From NCBI RefSeq assembly GCF_035917575.1, contig NZ_CP109090.1, positions 5,022,001-5,086,000 on the forward strand: a stretch of DNA of 64,000 nt, read 5' to 3'. The DNA is from Streptomyces sp. NBC_01788 (GTDB lineage: Bacteria > Actinomycetota > Actinomycetes > Streptomycetales > Streptomycetaceae). Under the pieces are notes generated by a model. That model searched no databases. It was not told the DNA's origin and worked only from the letters and a program-made list of their open reading frames with translations. This document shows, in pieces, positions 62,791-64,000 of the stretch (positions within the stretch are counted from its first letter, which is position 1; each line of letters starts with the position of its first letter). Made by a program: the position numbers and the translations under genes.

Positions 62791-63246
62791 GTGACATTGC
62801 ACCACATCGAGCTCTGGGTGGCGGACCTGGAGCGCGCCCGCGCCTGCTGGGGCTGGCTCCTCGAACGGCTCGGCTGGTCGCCGTACCAGGACTGGCCGGC
62901 AGGGGTGAGCTGGCGGTCCGGCGACACCTACCTCGTGATCGAGCGGTCCCCGGCCCTGCGCGGCGACCGGCACGACCGGCTCCGCCCCGGCCTCAACCAC
63001 CTGGCGTTCCACGTGCCCACCCGGTGCGAGCTCGACGCCCTGGTCACCGAGGCACCCGGGCACGGCTGGACGCTGATGTTCGCCGACCGCCACCCGTACG
63101 CGGGCGGCCCCGGGCACTACGCCGCCTACCTGGAGAACACCGACGGCTTCGAAGTCGAGCTGGTGGCCCGCCCGGAGGCGACGGGTGAGCCCACCGACGC
63201 CCCACCGGACGCAGCGGACCCCGGACCGCCCGGCGAACACCAGTGA
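62791..63246 (+). CDS. VOC-superfamily (glyoxalase-like) protein
   Basis: A 151-residue protein with one pair of beta-alpha-beta-beta-beta units. Metal-ligand candidates are His in LHHIELWVADLERA, His in LNHLAFHVP, and Glu in AAYLENTDGFEVELV. The tail after residue 125 is Pro/Asp-rich. GTG at 62791 after GGAGGGGAG. The family covers lyases, dioxygenases and resistance proteins; the substrate cannot be inferred. Confidence 0.9.
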   Translation: MTLHHIELWVADLERARACWGWLLERLGWSPYQDWPAGVSWRSGDTYLVIERSPALRGDRHDRLRPGLNHLAFHVPTRCELDALVTEAPGHGWTLMFADRHPYAGGPGHYAAYLENTDGFEVELVARPEATGEPTDAPPDAADPGPPGEHQ

Positions 63247-63321
63247 CACCGAGCGACGCCCGCCTGCCGAGCGATCCCGCGCCGGGCGGACCGGCACCCT
63301 ACTGCCCCCAAGGAGCACCCC

Positions 63322-63912
63322 ATGACGGAGACCACGGCGGCGAACGCCCTGCCGTACACGGAACTCGACGGCTTCGGCCTGCGCCTGCGGGCCTGGCGTG
63401 AGGACGACGTGCCCGCCGTGCTGAAGGGCCTGAACGATCCCGAGTCGCTGCGTTGGTCCTCCATGCAGGCCGGCCCCATGGACGAGGCCGAAGCGCTGGC
63501 CTACGTCGCCCAACGCATCGAGCACTGGGAACGTGGCAGGCACGCGCCGTACTGCGTCACCGACGCCGCCACCGACGAGGTGCTCGGCAGCGTGGAACTG
63601 CACCAGATAGAGCTCCGCATGGGCCACGGCGGCGTCGGATACTGGCTCCTGCCCGAGGCACGCGGCCGCGGCACGGTGACCCGGGCCGTCGAGCTGTGCG
63701 TCCGCTGGGGCTTCGAACAGCTCGGCCTGCACCGTATCGATCTGGGGCACGCCGTCGGCAACACTGCCTCCTGCCGGGTCGCCGACCGCTGCGGCTTCGC
63801 CTACGAGGGCGTGCTGCGCGGCTTCCTGCCCGCCGCCGGTGAGCCGGGCACGTACTACGACACCCACCTCCACGCGCGACTCGCGACGGACCCGTACCCG
63901 GCCGCCGGCTGA
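63322..63912 (+). CDS. GNAT-family N-acetyltransferase (RimJ/RimL type)
   Basis: A 196-residue acetyltransferase. The first strand and helix are GFGLRLRAWREDDVPAVLKG. The acetyl-CoA pyrophosphate-binding loop is LLPEARGRGTVTRAVELC. The late motif GLHRIDLGHAVGNTASCRVA and the end FAYEGVLRGFLPAAGEPGTY are typical of RimJ/RimL-like enzymes. ATG after AAGGAG, 75 bases from the VOC gene; possibly co-transcribed. Confidence 0.93.
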   Translation: MTETTAANALPYTELDGFGLRLRAWREDDVPAVLKGLNDPESLRWSSMQAGPMDEAEALAYVAQRIEHWERGRHAPYCVTDAATDEVLGSVELHQIELRMGHGGVGYWLLPEARGRGTVTRAVELCVRWGFEQLGLHRIDLGHAVGNTASCRVADRCGFAYEGVLRGFLPAAGEPGTYYDTHLHARLATDPYPAAG

Positions 63913-64000
63913 CCGCCGGTCCTCCGCGGATCCCTGCCACCCGTCCGGCGGGGGTGTCCGGTGCGGCGACCGTGTGATGTGCGGCTCATGTGCTGATATG

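Noticed and set aside
61351..63873. 840-codon minus-strand frame over the last Opp gene and the VOC and GNAT genes
   Set aside because: It crosses three confirmed plus-strand genes and has no recognisable domain.

Overview
The window is about 64 kb of high-GC chromosome. Codon usage, the gene families (WXG100/FHA-ATPase secretion genes, AfsR-type regulators, SpoIIE-type phosphatases fused to anti-sigma kinase domains, an Opp-type operon) and the frequent GTG starts point to a Streptomyces or a close relative. There are no rRNA or tRNA genes and no CRISPR array that I can see.

Layout. (1) 228-1316 is ychF. It is followed by a decayed genomic island of about 3.3 kb (1317-4642), bounded by an 18-bp imperfect repeat of the ychF 3' end. 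Inside are a VapBC-type toxin-antitoxin pair, a 5'-truncated cupin gene, an alcohol dehydrogenase remnant and two transposase remnants. A strong terminator stands just outside the island's right end. (2) 4796-6136 holds a Phd/RelE pair in which both genes are frameshifted, then an SCO0930-type lipoprotein. (3) 6280-16652 is a compact type VII secretion-like locus: a small WXG-like protein, an unknown 214-aa protein, an EssC-like FHA/FtsK ATPase, a WXG100 protein, a large T7SS-signal protein with a Pro-rich tandem-repeat tail, a LysM-like membrane protein and an ECF sigma factor. Mycobacterial-type EccB, EccD, EccE and mycosin are absent. (4) 16960-19890 is an AfsR-like SARP/NB-ARC/TPR regulator with helically phased direct repeats upstream. 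(5) 20525-23284 is a large GAF/PP2C/HATPase signalling protein. (6) 23337-33600 is a catabolic block of esterase, hydrolases, MHS transporter, amidohydrolase, double-AsnC regulator, 2-hydroxyacid dehydrogenase and class II aldolase. (7) 33735-35915 is an SNF2 helicase. It faces a threonine-synthase-like gene across a striking array of about 600 bp built of 5-bp units (35941-36570). (8) 37991-46960 has a GntR regulator, a SPOR protein, a Nudix hydrolase, a second anti-sigma/PP2C signalling pair, a TPM-less relative of TPM proteins, a GH18-like membrane protein and a small membrane protein. (9) 46957-50541 is an sdhBAC-type succinate dehydrogenase operon. (10) 51228-62643 has a lipoprotein with a charged insert, typA and a five-gene oligopeptide ABC operon. 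(11) The window ends with a VOC protein and a GNAT acetyltransferase.

How the parts may work together. The substrate-like protein, WXG100 protein and EssC-like ATPase are consecutive on the minus strand and likely form one secretion operon. The divergent LysM-like membrane gene and the nearby ECF and AfsR-like regulators may belong to the same system. The two SpoIIE-type proteins each combine a phosphatase and an anti-sigma kinase-like domain, so they may set partner-switching sigma control from different sensory inputs (an AcoR-type GAF in one, PAS in the other). The left 5 kb is old mobile DNA in decay. The right 20 kb is ordinary core metabolism and transport.
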